Below are positions 36,459 through 44,536 of a stretch of 64,000 nt of DNA, in pieces (position 1 is the stretch's first letter; every line of letters begins with the position of its first letter). Source of the stretch: Thermosporothrix hazakensis (lineage in GTDB: Bacteria > Chloroflexota > Ktedonobacteria > Ktedonobacterales > Ktedonobacteraceae); NCBI RefSeq assembly GCF_003253565.1, contig NZ_QKUF01000003.1, positions 265,074 through 329,073 on the forward strand, read 5' to 3'. The position numbers and the translations under genes were made by a program. The notes beneath the pieces are model-generated. The model had not been told where the DNA came from. It searched no databases and worked only from the letters and a program-made list of their open reading frames with translations.

Positions 36459-37115
36459 TTATAACTCGACATAATGGGGGTTTGTGCGACAATGCTCTGC
36501 AATAATGATTGAACGCACCCTCTCGACGGCTTTGTCAAGGTGCCCCTGTCGATTCTCTACAATATAATCATAGTGTATTTGTTGTGCCAGTTCTTTCCTG
36601 GCGTCCGTCAGGCGTCTTTGTACCTGTTCCTCAGTTTCTGTTTGTCGGTTGGTCAATCGGTACACAAGCTCTTCGAGCGAACCGGGAACGAGGAAAATAA
36701 AGATAGCGCCAGGGACTTTGCGACGCACCGTGGCAGCACCCTGTACATCAATCTTTAAGAGCACATCGCGCCCATTGCGTAAGTTCTCTTTAATCGGCTG
36801 AATGGGCTGCCCATACCAGTTCCCGTGTACGTTGGCATATTCGAGCAATTCGTCATTTTCCACCATACGTTCAAATGTTTCGTTCGAGACAAAGTAGTAT
36901 GGATTACCCTCGCTCTCGCCAACGCGTGGAGCCCGTGTCGTTACCGAGGCAACAACATGAAAGCCCATCCCCTGATCTTTCAGGGCCTTAATCACAGTGT
37001 CTTTCCCTGTTCCTGAGGGAGCGGAGAGGACGAAAAGGAGTCCCTGTTTTAATGGTGGCACAAGGGAGCTATGCTCCCGTGGCTGAAGCAGTGTATCGCC
37101 TGTTTCGAGTCGCAT
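36459..37115 (-). CDS. gmk: Guanylate kinase
   Basis: A 218-residue enzyme that phosphorylates GMP to GDP. The P-loop reads SAPSGTGKDTV (an Asp where Gly or Ser is usual), and GMP-binding motifs VTTRAPRVGESEGNPYYFV and ELLEYANVHGNWYG follow. The lid and DVQGAATVRRKVP helix are present. The frame is open to an ATG at 37160, but that has no ribosome binding site, whereas ATG 37115 has AGGAAG six bases before it. It is followed by glpX and faces rqcH across a shared intergenic region, a grouping of gmk with rqcH that is common. Confidence 0.95.
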   Translation of the reverse strand: MRLETGDTLLQPREHSSLVPPLKQGLLFVLSAPSGTGKDTVIKALKDQGMGFHVVASVTTRAPRVGESEGNPYYFVSNETFERMVENDELLEYANVHGNWYGQPIQPIKENLRNGRDVLLKIDVQGAATVRRKVPGAIFIFLVPGSLEELVYRLTNRQTETEEQVQRRLTDARKELAQQIHYDYIVENRQGHLDKAVERVRSIIIAEHCRTNPHYVEL

Positions 37116-37215
37116 ATATTCTTCCTGGTGTTCATTAAATATGAGGATTCGCTGTTTCATCCCATAGCATGGACGGCCAGCCGTTCAAAGGATGATGTAC
37201 GAATAGATGCCACTT

Positions 37216-37224
37216 TGTTATACT
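37216..37224 (+). promoter_or_regulatory. Extended -10 promoter for rqcH
   Basis: TGTTATACT is an extended -10 (TGn plus TATACT) without a clear -35. The leader would be about 190 bases and contains a perfect dyad GCATGGT-ga-ACCATGC (37270-37285) and a near-palindrome TTGTACATTGTACAA (37306-37320). Confidence 0.5.
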
Positions 37225-37424
37225 GTTGTGCGTCACCGCTATGTTCGCGGGAGTACAAAAGAGGTCCCGGCATGGTGAACCATGCGGGGCCAACCTGCAT
37301 CATTATTGTACATTGTACAACACGAATGGCATTCCGGGAAAGGTTATTGTTCTGCTTATTCGTGTTCACTCTGGTGATGATCGGTGTTGAGTTGACCGGA
37401 CCCGGTCTAGATTGGAAAGGTTTT

Positions 37425-39356
37425 ATGCAGGTAGATGCGATAACTCTGGCAGCAGTCGCCAATGAATGGCAGAAGCTGCTTCAGAATGCCCGAATAGATA
37501 CTATTATTCAACCGACAGAGCACGCGATAGCCATGCAATGCTATGTTCCTGCATACCAGGAAGGGGGTGGTAAGAACCGCTGGATCTATCTCTCTGCCCA
37601 TCCGCAGCTTTCTCGTGTGCATATTACAGCATTGAAGCCGCCCCGTATCACCAGCGAGCCGCCACCATTTGTGATGCTGCTGCGCAAGCATCTGGAAGGG
37701 GCTCGTATTGAGTCCATTGAGCAGCCCCGTTGGGAGCGCACGATTGAGATTATCGCTGGCTATAAGGGGGAAGGTGAGGCAAGAACTCGTTTTCGCCTGA
37801 TCGTTGAGGTCATGGGCCGGGTCAGCAACATTATCCTTTGTGATGAAAATGAGATGATTCTTGGCTCTCTCAAGCGTGTTGGCGCCGAGATCAACCGCTA
37901 TCGAGTGATTGCTCCTAATGTTGCCTATATGCCGCCGCCTCCACAGCAGCGCACGCTTGCCGGACAAACGCTGCCGAAGCTTGATCCTGCCAGCGTGACA
38001 GCGGCTCAACTGGCAATCTGTGCCTCGGAGGAACCCGATCCCGTGCAGGAGAGTGGGAAAAAGGGGAAGAAGGGAAAGAAAGATCAGGGCAAGCCGACAC
38101 TGGCACAATTGCTGACTCGCCATGTGCAGGGATGGAGTCCGCTGTTAGCCCGTGAGACGGTGTTTCGGGCTACGGAGCAGGTGGATACACCAGTAGAGGC
38201 GGCCGACGAGAATATCTGGGAGGAATTGGCCTGGAATGTGCGCGACCTGGCCGCTTTGCCCGAAACAAAGCGCTGGCAGCCACAGCTTGTCGTTCGGAAA
38301 GCAAAGCCAGGTGAGGAGGAACAGCCGCTCGCCTTCGCGCCTTATGCCCTGGAACAATATGCGCTGAGCCAGGATGTTGAGGTGCATGAGTCGCCCTCGA
38401 TCAATGGAATTCTGGATGATTACTTCGCCCGGGCGGAATGGCGTGATGCGATTGATGCCCTGCGTGCGCCAATGCGTAAGGTCCTGCAAACGCAGCGTGA
38501 TCGCTGTATCCGTAAGGCGGATCTGCTTCAACGGGAGATGTCGGTCTCAGAAGAGGCGGAACGCGATCGGCTGTATGGTCAATTGTTGCTGGCCTATCAA
38601 CATGAAATCCAACAGGGGCAGCAACAAGTAGAGCTTGAGAATTACTTTGAGGGCAGCGGCGATACCATTCCGGTGGTCACGATCCCGCTTGATCCGCGCT
38701 TCGACGCGGTGGGCAACGCGAATCGCTACTTCACCAAATACCATAAGTTGCAGCGTGCGCTTGAATTGTTGCCAGAGCAGATTGAGCAAAATAACGCTGA
38801 ACTGGCGACAATTGAGCAGTTGCTAACCGACCTGGCGCTTGCGGAGACGCCAGCAGAAATTGAACTGGTGAAAGCCGAGATTCAGGCGGCCGGGTACATG
38901 AAAGGCAAGCGATTGCCTGAGAAGAAAGCCCAGAAAAAAGGGAAAGGTGGCAAGCAGACAAAGAAGGGAACGCTTCCCGGTGGTGGTGTGCCGATGCATG
39001 TCCAGAGCGATGATGGCTTTATCATTCTGATTGGAAAGAATAGCCGCCAGAACGAGGAGGTTACGTTCCATCAGGCAACCGGAAATGATATCTGGCTGCA
39101 TGCGCGTGGTGTGCCGGGGGCGCATGTCATTATCAAGACGGCGGGGCGTGAGGTCTCGCGCCGGGCTATCGATCAGGCGGCGAGTCTGGCCGCGTATTAC
39201 AGTCAGGCTCGTGGTAGTACCACCGTGCCGGTTGACTATACGTTGCAGCGTCACGTGCGCCATATGAAAGGGGGGGGCCCGGGTATGGTCATTTACGAGC
39301 GTGAACGGACGCTCTATGCATCTCCAGAGGAGGCCACCGCGCTTCTCAATCGTTAG
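37425..39356 (+). CDS. rqcH: Ribosome quality control protein RqcH (NFACT family)
   Basis: A 643-residue NFACT protein that binds split 50S subunits with stalled nascent chains and recruits tRNA-Ala to add C-terminal alanine tails. NFACT-N begins MQVDAITLAAVANEW and continues through a long helical region; coiled-coil segments lie near residues 350-450. The NFACT-R domain at the end holds NDIWLHARGVPGAHVII, the conserved D-x-W-x-H-x-R type motif. Two Lys-rich low-complexity segments (KKGKKGKKDQGK near 207-220, EKKAQKKGKGGKQTKKG near 500-515) are additions. The frame is open over 118 codons further upstream, but the ATG at 37425 with GAAAGG upstream matches the family start. Its end overlaps the end of rpoN by four bases. 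Confidence 0.95.
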   Translation: MQVDAITLAAVANEWQKLLQNARIDTIIQPTEHAIAMQCYVPAYQEGGGKNRWIYLSAHPQLSRVHITALKPPRITSEPPPFVMLLRKHLEGARIESIEQPRWERTIEIIAGYKGEGEARTRFRLIVEVMGRVSNIILCDENEMILGSLKRVGAEINRYRVIAPNVAYMPPPPQQRTLAGQTLPKLDPASVTAAQLAICASEEPDPVQESGKKGKKGKKDQGKPTLAQLLTRHVQGWSPLLARETVFRATEQVDTPVEAADENIWEELAWNVRDLAALPETKRWQPQLVVRKAKPGEEEQPLAFAPYALEQYALSQDVEVHESPSINGILDDYFARAEWRDAIDALRAPMRKVLQTQRDRCIRKADLLQREMSVSEEAERDRLYGQLLLAYQHEIQQGQQQVELENYFEGSGDTIPVVTIPLDPRFDAVGNANRYFTKYHKLQRALELLPEQIEQNNAELATIEQLLTDLALAETPAEIELVKAEIQAAGYMKGKRLPEKKAQKKGKGGKQTKKGTLPGGGVPMHVQSDDGFIILIGKNSRQNEEVTFHQATGNDIWLHARGVPGAHVIIKTAGREVSRRAIDQAASLAAYYSQARGSTTVPVDYTLQRHVRHMKGGGPGMVIYERERTLYASPEEATALLNR

Positions 39357-40789
39357 CTGCGTTCTCGTGAAGAGCCAATGCCCATTTCTTCGCGATACTT
39401 GGTGACGGTACGGCGGGCCATTGGAATCCCGCGTGCTGTCATCAGGCGGGCAAGCTCTTCATCGCTGAAGCGCTTACGGGGGTCTTCGGCCTCGATCAAT
39501 TCGCGGAGCACGTCTTTAATGCCAAGTGATACGTCAAAGAAGTCTGAGAGCGGCATCAATTTCCCGTTGGGGAGGAGCGCGTACTTGTTCGCTGTCGCCC
39601 GGCTCACGGTGCCCTCGTCCAGACTCAGCCGGGTGGCAACCTCGGCTCGGGTCAGCGGGCGCAGATAGCGAATGCCTTTCTCAAAGAAATCGCGTTGATA
39701 GTTGACAACCAGCTCCATAACCCGGCGCAGGGTGCGCCAGCGGCGGTGGACACAATCGACAAAGAAGCGGGCACGGTCGCTGTGCTGGTGAATATAGCGC
39801 TGATACTCTCCCTGATCGTAGGCTTTCAGCTCGGGATCAGTATAGTAGGCGCTGACCGAGAAGCGGTACCGTTTCTCTTCGATTAGCTCAATCTCAAAGC
39901 CATTTTCGCCTTTGCGGATAATCACATCAGGGCGGATATAGGTGGTGCCGCTATTGATGCCGCTCTCGGGCATATAGGTATAGGCAGGATAGGGATAGAG
40001 CGAGCCGCGAATAAAGGCGCAAGCATCGCGTACCTCCTGTTCACTGACTTTGAGCTTGCGGGCAATGTCCTGAAACTGGTTTTTGCCAATTTGGGGCAGA
40101 AAGCGATCAATCAACGTATGGGCCAGGGGGTGGGGGGTCTGAAGCTCGCTGAGGACTTTCAGTTGAAGCATCAAGCATTCTCGGAGGTCGCGGGCTCCAA
40201 TGCCGATTGGCTCAAGGCTTTGAAGCTGGCTCAGCACGTACATCACGCGCTCTGTAGGCACATTCAGCAGCGTCGCGATTTCCTCAACGCTGCATTCAAG
40301 ATAGCCACGTTCGTTGAGGTTTCCTACCAGTTGTTCGGCGATGGGGGTATCAGCCGGGGGGACCAGCGCCTCAAGCTGTCGGTAAAGTGTTTCCTGTAAC
40401 GAATCGATCGTCGGGATATGAGCCAGCGGGTCATACTCGTCGTCACTATCGGTTGTGATAAAGCCGTAGTTGTCGATATCGCTCAGGGTTTGCTGCTCAG
40501 CAAGCCAGTATGGTTCGGCTGGATTTCTGAGCGAGGCAAGCTGCTCGGCGGTGAGGCGGGAAGAGGCAGCAAAATGTCCACAGTTCGAGCATATCTGCCC
40601 GTAGAGGGATGAGCCACAAAATAAACAGATCTTCTGCTCGACGACATCGAGAGCAGGATTATCTGTTTGTTCCTGATGAACAGCTCTTTCCAGCTCGTCA
40701 GACGACAGATGCAGAATCGTGCTGGACGTAATTAATCTGGCACTGACGCGAACTACCTGTTCTGGTCTGGGCGTTGGTTCCAGGCGCAT
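39353..40789 (-). CDS. rpoN: RNA polymerase sigma-54 factor with zinc-ribbon insertion
   Basis: A 478-residue sigma-54. Region I is short (EQVVRVSARLITSSTILHLS, then ELERAVHQEQTDNPALD); the core-binding region and DNA-binding domain follow, with TRAEVATRLSLDEGTVSRATANKY as the helix-turn-helix and the RpoN box ARRTVTKYRE at 458-467. Between region I and the core-binding part there is a four-Cys ribbon (CLFCGSSLYGQICSNCG, Cys 55, 58, 67, 70) where most sigma-54 proteins have a variable acidic region II. Sigma-54 promoters need an AAA+ activator; none is seen in the window. It follows rnc by 33 bases, so selD-rnc-rpoN may be one transcript. Confidence 0.94.
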   Translation of the reverse strand: MRLEPTPRPEQVVRVSARLITSSTILHLSSDELERAVHQEQTDNPALDVVEQKICLFCGSSLYGQICSNCGHFAASSRLTAEQLASLRNPAEPYWLAEQQTLSDIDNYGFITTDSDDEYDPLAHIPTIDSLQETLYRQLEALVPPADTPIAEQLVGNLNERGYLECSVEEIATLLNVPTERVMYVLSQLQSLEPIGIGARDLRECLMLQLKVLSELQTPHPLAHTLIDRFLPQIGKNQFQDIARKLKVSEQEVRDACAFIRGSLYPYPAYTYMPESGINSGTTYIRPDVIIRKGENGFEIELIEEKRYRFSVSAYYTDPELKAYDQGEYQRYIHQHSDRARFFVDCVHRRWRTLRRVMELVVNYQRDFFEKGIRYLRPLTRAEVATRLSLDEGTVSRATANKYALLPNGKLMPLSDFFDVSLGIKDVLRELIEAEDPRKRFSDEELARLMTARGIPMARRTVTKYREEMGIGSSRERS

Positions 40790-40822
40790 ACTCTCCCCCT
40801 ACTCCCCACTTATCAACTTCCC

Positions 40823-41503
40823 TTAAATCCAACCAAAGTTTACTAATGCCGAATGAGCGGCCTCTTGTTCGGCTGTTTGCTTGTTCCGGCCCTGACCACG
40901 CCCGGCGACGCGCTCTCCTAGCAGGACTTCAACCGTGAACTCACGATTATGCGATGGCCCCTCCTGACTGACGAGTCGATAGGAAGGGGTGATGCCCTCT
41001 CGAGCCTGTGCCAGTTCCTGAAAGAGCGACTTGTTGTCCTTAAAGGCGCGTTTCTTGACGATCTCATGGGCGATCGGTTCCAGGCGTGGTAGTAAAAAGC
41101 GCTGTGTTGCTTCCAGGCCTTGATCAAGATAGAGCGCACCGAGGATCGCTTCAAACGCAGAGGCCATAACGCGCTGTCCACCGCCACTATTCTGTTCGCC
41201 TTTGCCCATCAACATATAGTTGTTGAGCTGGATTTCGCGGGCAAATTTGGCGAGGGTCTCGGTGCGAACAAGAATGGCGCGAACGTCGGTCAGTTCTCCC
41301 TCGGCAAGTTGAGGGAAGGTGCGATACAGAAAGTCCGCACTGATTAAGGCCAGAATGGAATCTCCCAGAAATTCCAGGCGCTCATTTGAACACTTTCCCG
41401 CCCCGGCGGCCTCGTAGATATAGGATCGATGTGTCAGGGCCATTGTTAAAAGGGAGGGATCACGAAAATGGACTCCTAAAATTGCTTCTAATTCCTCGTG
41501 CAT
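40823..41503 (-). CDS. rnc: Ribonuclease III
   Basis: A 226-residue double-strand-specific endoribonuclease that processes rRNA and other structured RNA. The catalytic signature ERLEFLGDSILALISADFLY is at about residues 41-60, and the second acidic site (SAFEAILGALYLDQG) follows. The C-terminal double-stranded RNA-binding domain is complete (DNKSLFQELAQAREGITPSYRLV and the Ala-rich KQTAEQEAAHSALVN). The ATG overlaps the stop codon of selD (TAATG), and AGAGGT precedes it. Confidence 0.97.
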   Translation of the reverse strand: MHEELEAILGVHFRDPSLLTMALTHRSYIYEAAGAGKCSNERLEFLGDSILALISADFLYRTFPQLAEGELTDVRAILVRTETLAKFAREIQLNNYMLMGKGEQNSGGGQRVMASAFEAILGALYLDQGLEATQRFLLPRLEPIAHEIVKKRAFKDNKSLFQELAQAREGITPSYRLVSQEGPSHNREFTVEVLLGERVAGRGQGRNKQTAEQEAAHSALVNFGWI

Positions 41504-42561
41504 TATTTAACCTCTAGCAACACTTGAGCCTCGTTGTCTACCTGCTCTCCTACTTCGCCGATTCGCCAGAAGGTAACATCCGGAGCGATTGCGGCGAGTT
41601 TCGGCCATACCTCGGGATCAATTGCGGCGAAAAGACCCCCCGACGTTTGCGGATCCCAGAACAGGATACGCTGATCCTCAGACACGTTTGCGGCGAAACG
41701 AACGCGCTGTGCAAGATACTCTTCATTGCGACCAGCGCCGCCGGGAATACATCCCAGTTCCACATAGTGGAGCGCTCCGGGAAGCAGAGGCAGGGCGTCA
41801 ACTGAAAAGCGCATCGTTACTTTGCTCTGGACTGCCATTTCCCAGGCATGACCAAGCAGGCCGAAACCGGTGATATCGGTGACGGCATGAACCGCGTTGC
41901 CAGCAGCAACCAGCGCTTCGCTTGCTCGTCGGTTTAGTTGCATCATTGACTGGATCGCGGCATGCAAATCGGCTTCCTGTACTTGATCACGTTTATGTGC
42001 GGTTGTGATCAGCCCTGTTCCTAGCGGTTTGCTCAGGATCAACAGATCACCCGATCGCGCTCCCCCTTTCGTGAGGATGTGATCTGGATGAACCGTGCCG
42101 GTAACGGAAAGGCCGTATTTAGGCTCTCGATCAGTAACAGTATGCCCACCAGCGATGACTGCTCCTGCCTGTGCAACGATATCAGAGCCACCCCGCAGGA
42201 TCTCGGTCAATATCGCGGCATCAAGATTGTCGGGCCAGGCCACCAGGTTTAAGGCCATAAGAACCTGGCCGCCCATTGCATAGATATCGCTCAGTGCATT
42301 GGCGGCAGCGATAGCGCCGAACGCGTAAGGATCATCAACGACCGGCGGAAAGAAGTCGGCTGTGCTGATGACTGCCTGGTGCTCATTTACGCGATAGACA
42401 GCTGCATCATCGATGGAATGAAGTCCGACTAGCAACTCTGGCGGCGCTGACATGTGTGTGAGTGGACGCAAAACTTGCGCCAGGGCCCCTGGGCCCATTT
42501 TAGAAGCTCAACCAGCACAACTGGCCAGAGATGTCAGGCGAACTTGCTTACCTGTATTCAT
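41503..42561 (-). CDS. selD: Selenide, water dikinase with selenocysteine at the active site (UGA recoded)
   Basis: A 352-residue enzyme that makes selenophosphate from selenide and ATP. The obvious open frame begins at 42498 with MGPGALAQVL, which is inside the family's active-site loop. Reading 21 codons further up across an in-frame TGA (42508-42510) gives LTSLASCAG-U-ASKMGPG, exactly the SelD pattern with the catalytic Cys/Sec as residue 18 and the essential Lys as residue 21. The ATG at 42561 has AAGGG upstream, and a promoter lies at 42609-42637. A GC-rich hairpin begins 11 bases after the TGA as a candidate bacterial SECIS. The rest (VISTADFFPPVVDDPYAFG, GGHTVTD, TDITGFGLLGH) is normal SelD. 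It overlaps rnc. Confidence 0.93.
42482..42496 (-). promoter_or_regulatory. Candidate bacterial SECIS hairpin in selD
   Basis: On the minus strand, 11 bases after the UGA codon, GGGCC and GGCCC form a five-base-pair stem around a CAGG loop. The apical G pair lies about 18-20 bases after the UGA, within the range reported for bacterial SECIS elements. Confidence 0.5.
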
Positions 42562-42608
42562 GTGAATACCCTTGAAAAAATTTTCCTCTGTACTGATGTA
42601 TAGTTGAC

Positions 42609-42637
42609 ATTGTAACTCTTTTTGGAGCGGATCGCAA
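42609..42637 (-). promoter_or_regulatory. Sigma-A type promoter for selD-rnc-rpoN
   Basis: On the minus strand TTGCGA, a 17-base spacer and TACAAT. The start would be near 42602, about 40 bases before the selenocysteine-containing selD start codon, which supports that longer start. Confidence 0.7.
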
Positions 42638-42763
42638 TGTACTTTTTTTTAATGCTGAAGAAAAATAGAATCTTTTGTATAATTTGGGTGAAAGAAAACG
42701 TTTTTCTGGCAAAAAGCGTATTACTACCATAGGTCGTTTCTTGTTGCGGAAAGGATGGATTCT

Positions 42764-43426
42764 ATGCGGGATGTGGGACGCTGTATCGCTGTCTATCCAG
42801 ATGCCAGAAAAATCATGCTCGGGAGACAGGGCCGCCTTTTGTTGAGTACAGTGGTGCCGCCGCTGGTATTAAGCGCTCTCGGGATATGGAAGCGCGGGAG
42901 CCGTGTCGGGAGTAAAATCGGGAATATAGGGGTGTTGGTTGTCTGGCTGATTCTGGGAATCTGGGGGGTGTTGATACTGCCCTGGGTCATCTTTCTCATT
43001 GTGCGTAAACCAATAGTACAGGTGAATGAGCAGGGAATATCCTACCGGATGCCGCCTTTTTTCAGCCCCTTCATCTCAACCCTTGCGCTTCCCTGGGAGC
43101 AGATTGCGGCCCTCTACGTGGAGCGAGCCGGACAGGGAGATGAGCATATGCTTTGCGTGCTCCCGCGCGATGTTGATGCTTTCCTTGAGGGCGTGCACTG
43201 GCTGAATTTGCCGCTGATGTCACTTTGCCTCACTGGATTTGGCGCTCCGGTTGCGATTCCGGCAGGGTTGCTACCCTTGACGGTTGAGGAACTGCACGCA
43301 CAGATATGCCATCAATTTCAGGAGCAGTTTGAGCGTTATGCTATTAGTGCACATGAGCTTCGGATGTTTCCGTCTATAGAGCCAGTGGAGACCCCGGGAA
43401 TAGATGCTTCTCTGGGATCGTTTTGA
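42764..43426 (+). CDS. Membrane protein with a PH-like domain, STM3941-like
   Basis: A 220-residue protein. Two hydrophobic segments lie at about residues 26-42 and 55-80 (VLVVWLILGIWGVLILPWVIFLIV). After them comes a soluble part that looks like a bacterial PH-like beta barrel (PIVQVNEQGISYRMPP, LPWEQIAALYVE, MLCVLPRDVDAFLEGV), as in STM3941-type proteins. That assignment is from memory of the pattern. ATG 42764 has AAAGGA eight bases upstream; ATG 42755 is an alternative. A TATAAT lies at 42678-42683, a likely -10. Function is unknown. Confidence 0.78.
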   Translation: MRDVGRCIAVYPDARKIMLGRQGRLLLSTVVPPLVLSALGIWKRGSRVGSKIGNIGVLVVWLILGIWGVLILPWVIFLIVRKPIVQVNEQGISYRMPPFFSPFISTLALPWEQIAALYVERAGQGDEHMLCVLPRDVDAFLEGVHWLNLPLMSLCLTGFGAPVAIPAGLLPLTVEELHAQICHQFQEQFERYAISAHELRMFPSIEPVETPGIDASLGSF

Positions 43427-43524
43427 GGAGTGAAGACTTCCTTTAGGTTTCTGTTATCCTCCTCTTGATGAGCTATGAACCCTGGACGGGTGTCGGAAGA
43501 TATGATACTCTAACGCAAGAGGAT

Positions 43525-43900
43525 TTGAGGAAGCCAGGCAATCGCGTGCCGAAGAGGCGCGAGGAAAGTCCGAACTCCATAGAGCAGGGTGCTGGCTAAC
43601 GGCCAGTGGGGGTGACCCTAAGGAAAGTGCAACAGAAACATACCGCCTGCCTGTGCAGGTAAGGGTGAAATGGTGAGGTAAGAGCTCACCGGCAACCAGG
43701 TGACTGGTTGGCCGTGCAAACCCCACCCGGAGCAAGACCGAGCAAGGGGATAGCCGGTTTACGGCTAGCGAGTTGCTCGCTCGTGAACCCCTGGGTTGGT
43801 CGCTTGAGGCGTCAGGTAACTGGCGTCCCAGATAGATGATTGCCACCCGTGTCGTCGAGAGGCGGTGCGGGCACAGAATTCGGCTTATGGCTTCTCTCAA
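43525..43900 (+). ncRNA. rnpB: RNase P RNA, bacterial class A
   Basis: The catalytic RNA that trims tRNA 5' leaders. The ends pair as helix P1: TTGAG-g-AAGCCA (43525-43536) with TGGCTT-ct-CTCAA (43888-43900). The universally conserved core GAGGAAAGTCCGAACTCCATAGAGCA lies at about 43559-43585 (CRI/CRII region). ACAGAAACATACCGCC, the GGTAAGGGTGAAA turn, AAACCCCACC and the CRV part AGAATTCGGCTTA near the 3' end are also present. The length of about 376 bases fits class A. A terminator follows directly. Confidence 0.97.
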
Positions 43901-43919
43901 CTCCGGCCAAAAGGAAAAA

Positions 43920-43963
43920 GCTGAAGAGGTGCAGGCATCTCTCCTGTCTCTTCAGCCTTTTTT
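43920..43963 (+). terminator. Terminator of rnpB
   Basis: GCTGAAGAG (43920-43928) pairs perfectly with CTCTTCAGC (43948-43956), followed by a T run. Confidence 0.88.
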
Positions 43964-44007
43964 ATGGGAAACAGCACACATTGCTTCTGTGCTGAGAGTA
44001 TCCTTGG

Positions 44008-44205
44008 TTAGCGACTTAAACGATTGTGCTCGATAAGCCAGCGAATGAAATTCAGACGGCGGCTTTCCTGCACCATTTCACGATATTCTATTTGCTCTCC
44101 AACATGGTTTTTCATGTGAATGAGCCGTGAAGCCTCAACTTCAGTGAAACCAAGCGAAAGAAGATGCTGGTAATCTTTTTCTTCGATGAAAGGACGCTCT
44201 GGCAT
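44008..44205 (-). CDS. Small 65-residue protein of unknown function
   Basis: A helical, charged protein beginning MPERPFIEEKDYQHLLSLGF and ending RWLIEHNRLSR. There is no signal peptide, membrane segment or Cys cluster. GGGAG lies eight bases before the ATG, which makes it a likely real gene. The pattern 'LGFTEVEASRLIHMK' resembles a short UBA-like or DNA-binding helix bundle, but I do not recognise a family. It is transcribed alone. Confidence 0.65.
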   Translation of the reverse strand: MPERPFIEEKDYQHLLSLGFTEVEASRLIHMKNHVGEQIEYREMVQESRRLNFIRWLIEHNRLSR

Positions 44206-44536
44206 AAGATGACTCCCTTTGTGAATGAAGACGGCCTACAGGGACTGTACCAGTTTGATGCTTCACTTGTACGTATTACGTATAAGAACCCCCGGACGAT
44301 ACAAGCTGAAGGAATGAGGGAAGAAGCATTGTGTTCTATTTGCTATAACTTCGATCGGGGGAAGAAAAATTTCGTTGCTTCAAACGAATTTTTTCTTGTG
44401 TCAGAGTATATCATATTTCTATATGTTATGACGATAGTGCCGGGGAGAAATTCAAATGAAAGCAGGAAATATGGGGACGGGCCGCTAGCAACCTATCAGC
44501 CCGTCTGTAGTGGGATTGAAAGCGTTCTATGTAATG
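44206..44536. other. Intergenic region after glycerate kinase
   Basis: Holds an AT-rich terminator (44366-44397) and an imperfect 21-bp palindrome CTTGTACGTATTACGTATAAG (44276-44296), which may control the small gene at 44008-44205. No gene is seen. Confidence 0.45.
44366..44397. terminator. AT-rich hairpin with T runs on both strands
   Basis: AAATT-t-CGTT pairs with AACG-a-ATTT around a short loop, with A-rich flank on the left and T-rich flank on the right. It could end the glycerate kinase message on the minus strand, 140 bases after the stop codon. Confidence 0.5.

Noticed and set aside
37071..37424. Upstream extension of rqcH by 118 codons
   Set aside because: The extension runs into gmk on the other strand, lacks family similarity, and the internal ATG with GAAAGG matches the NFACT start.
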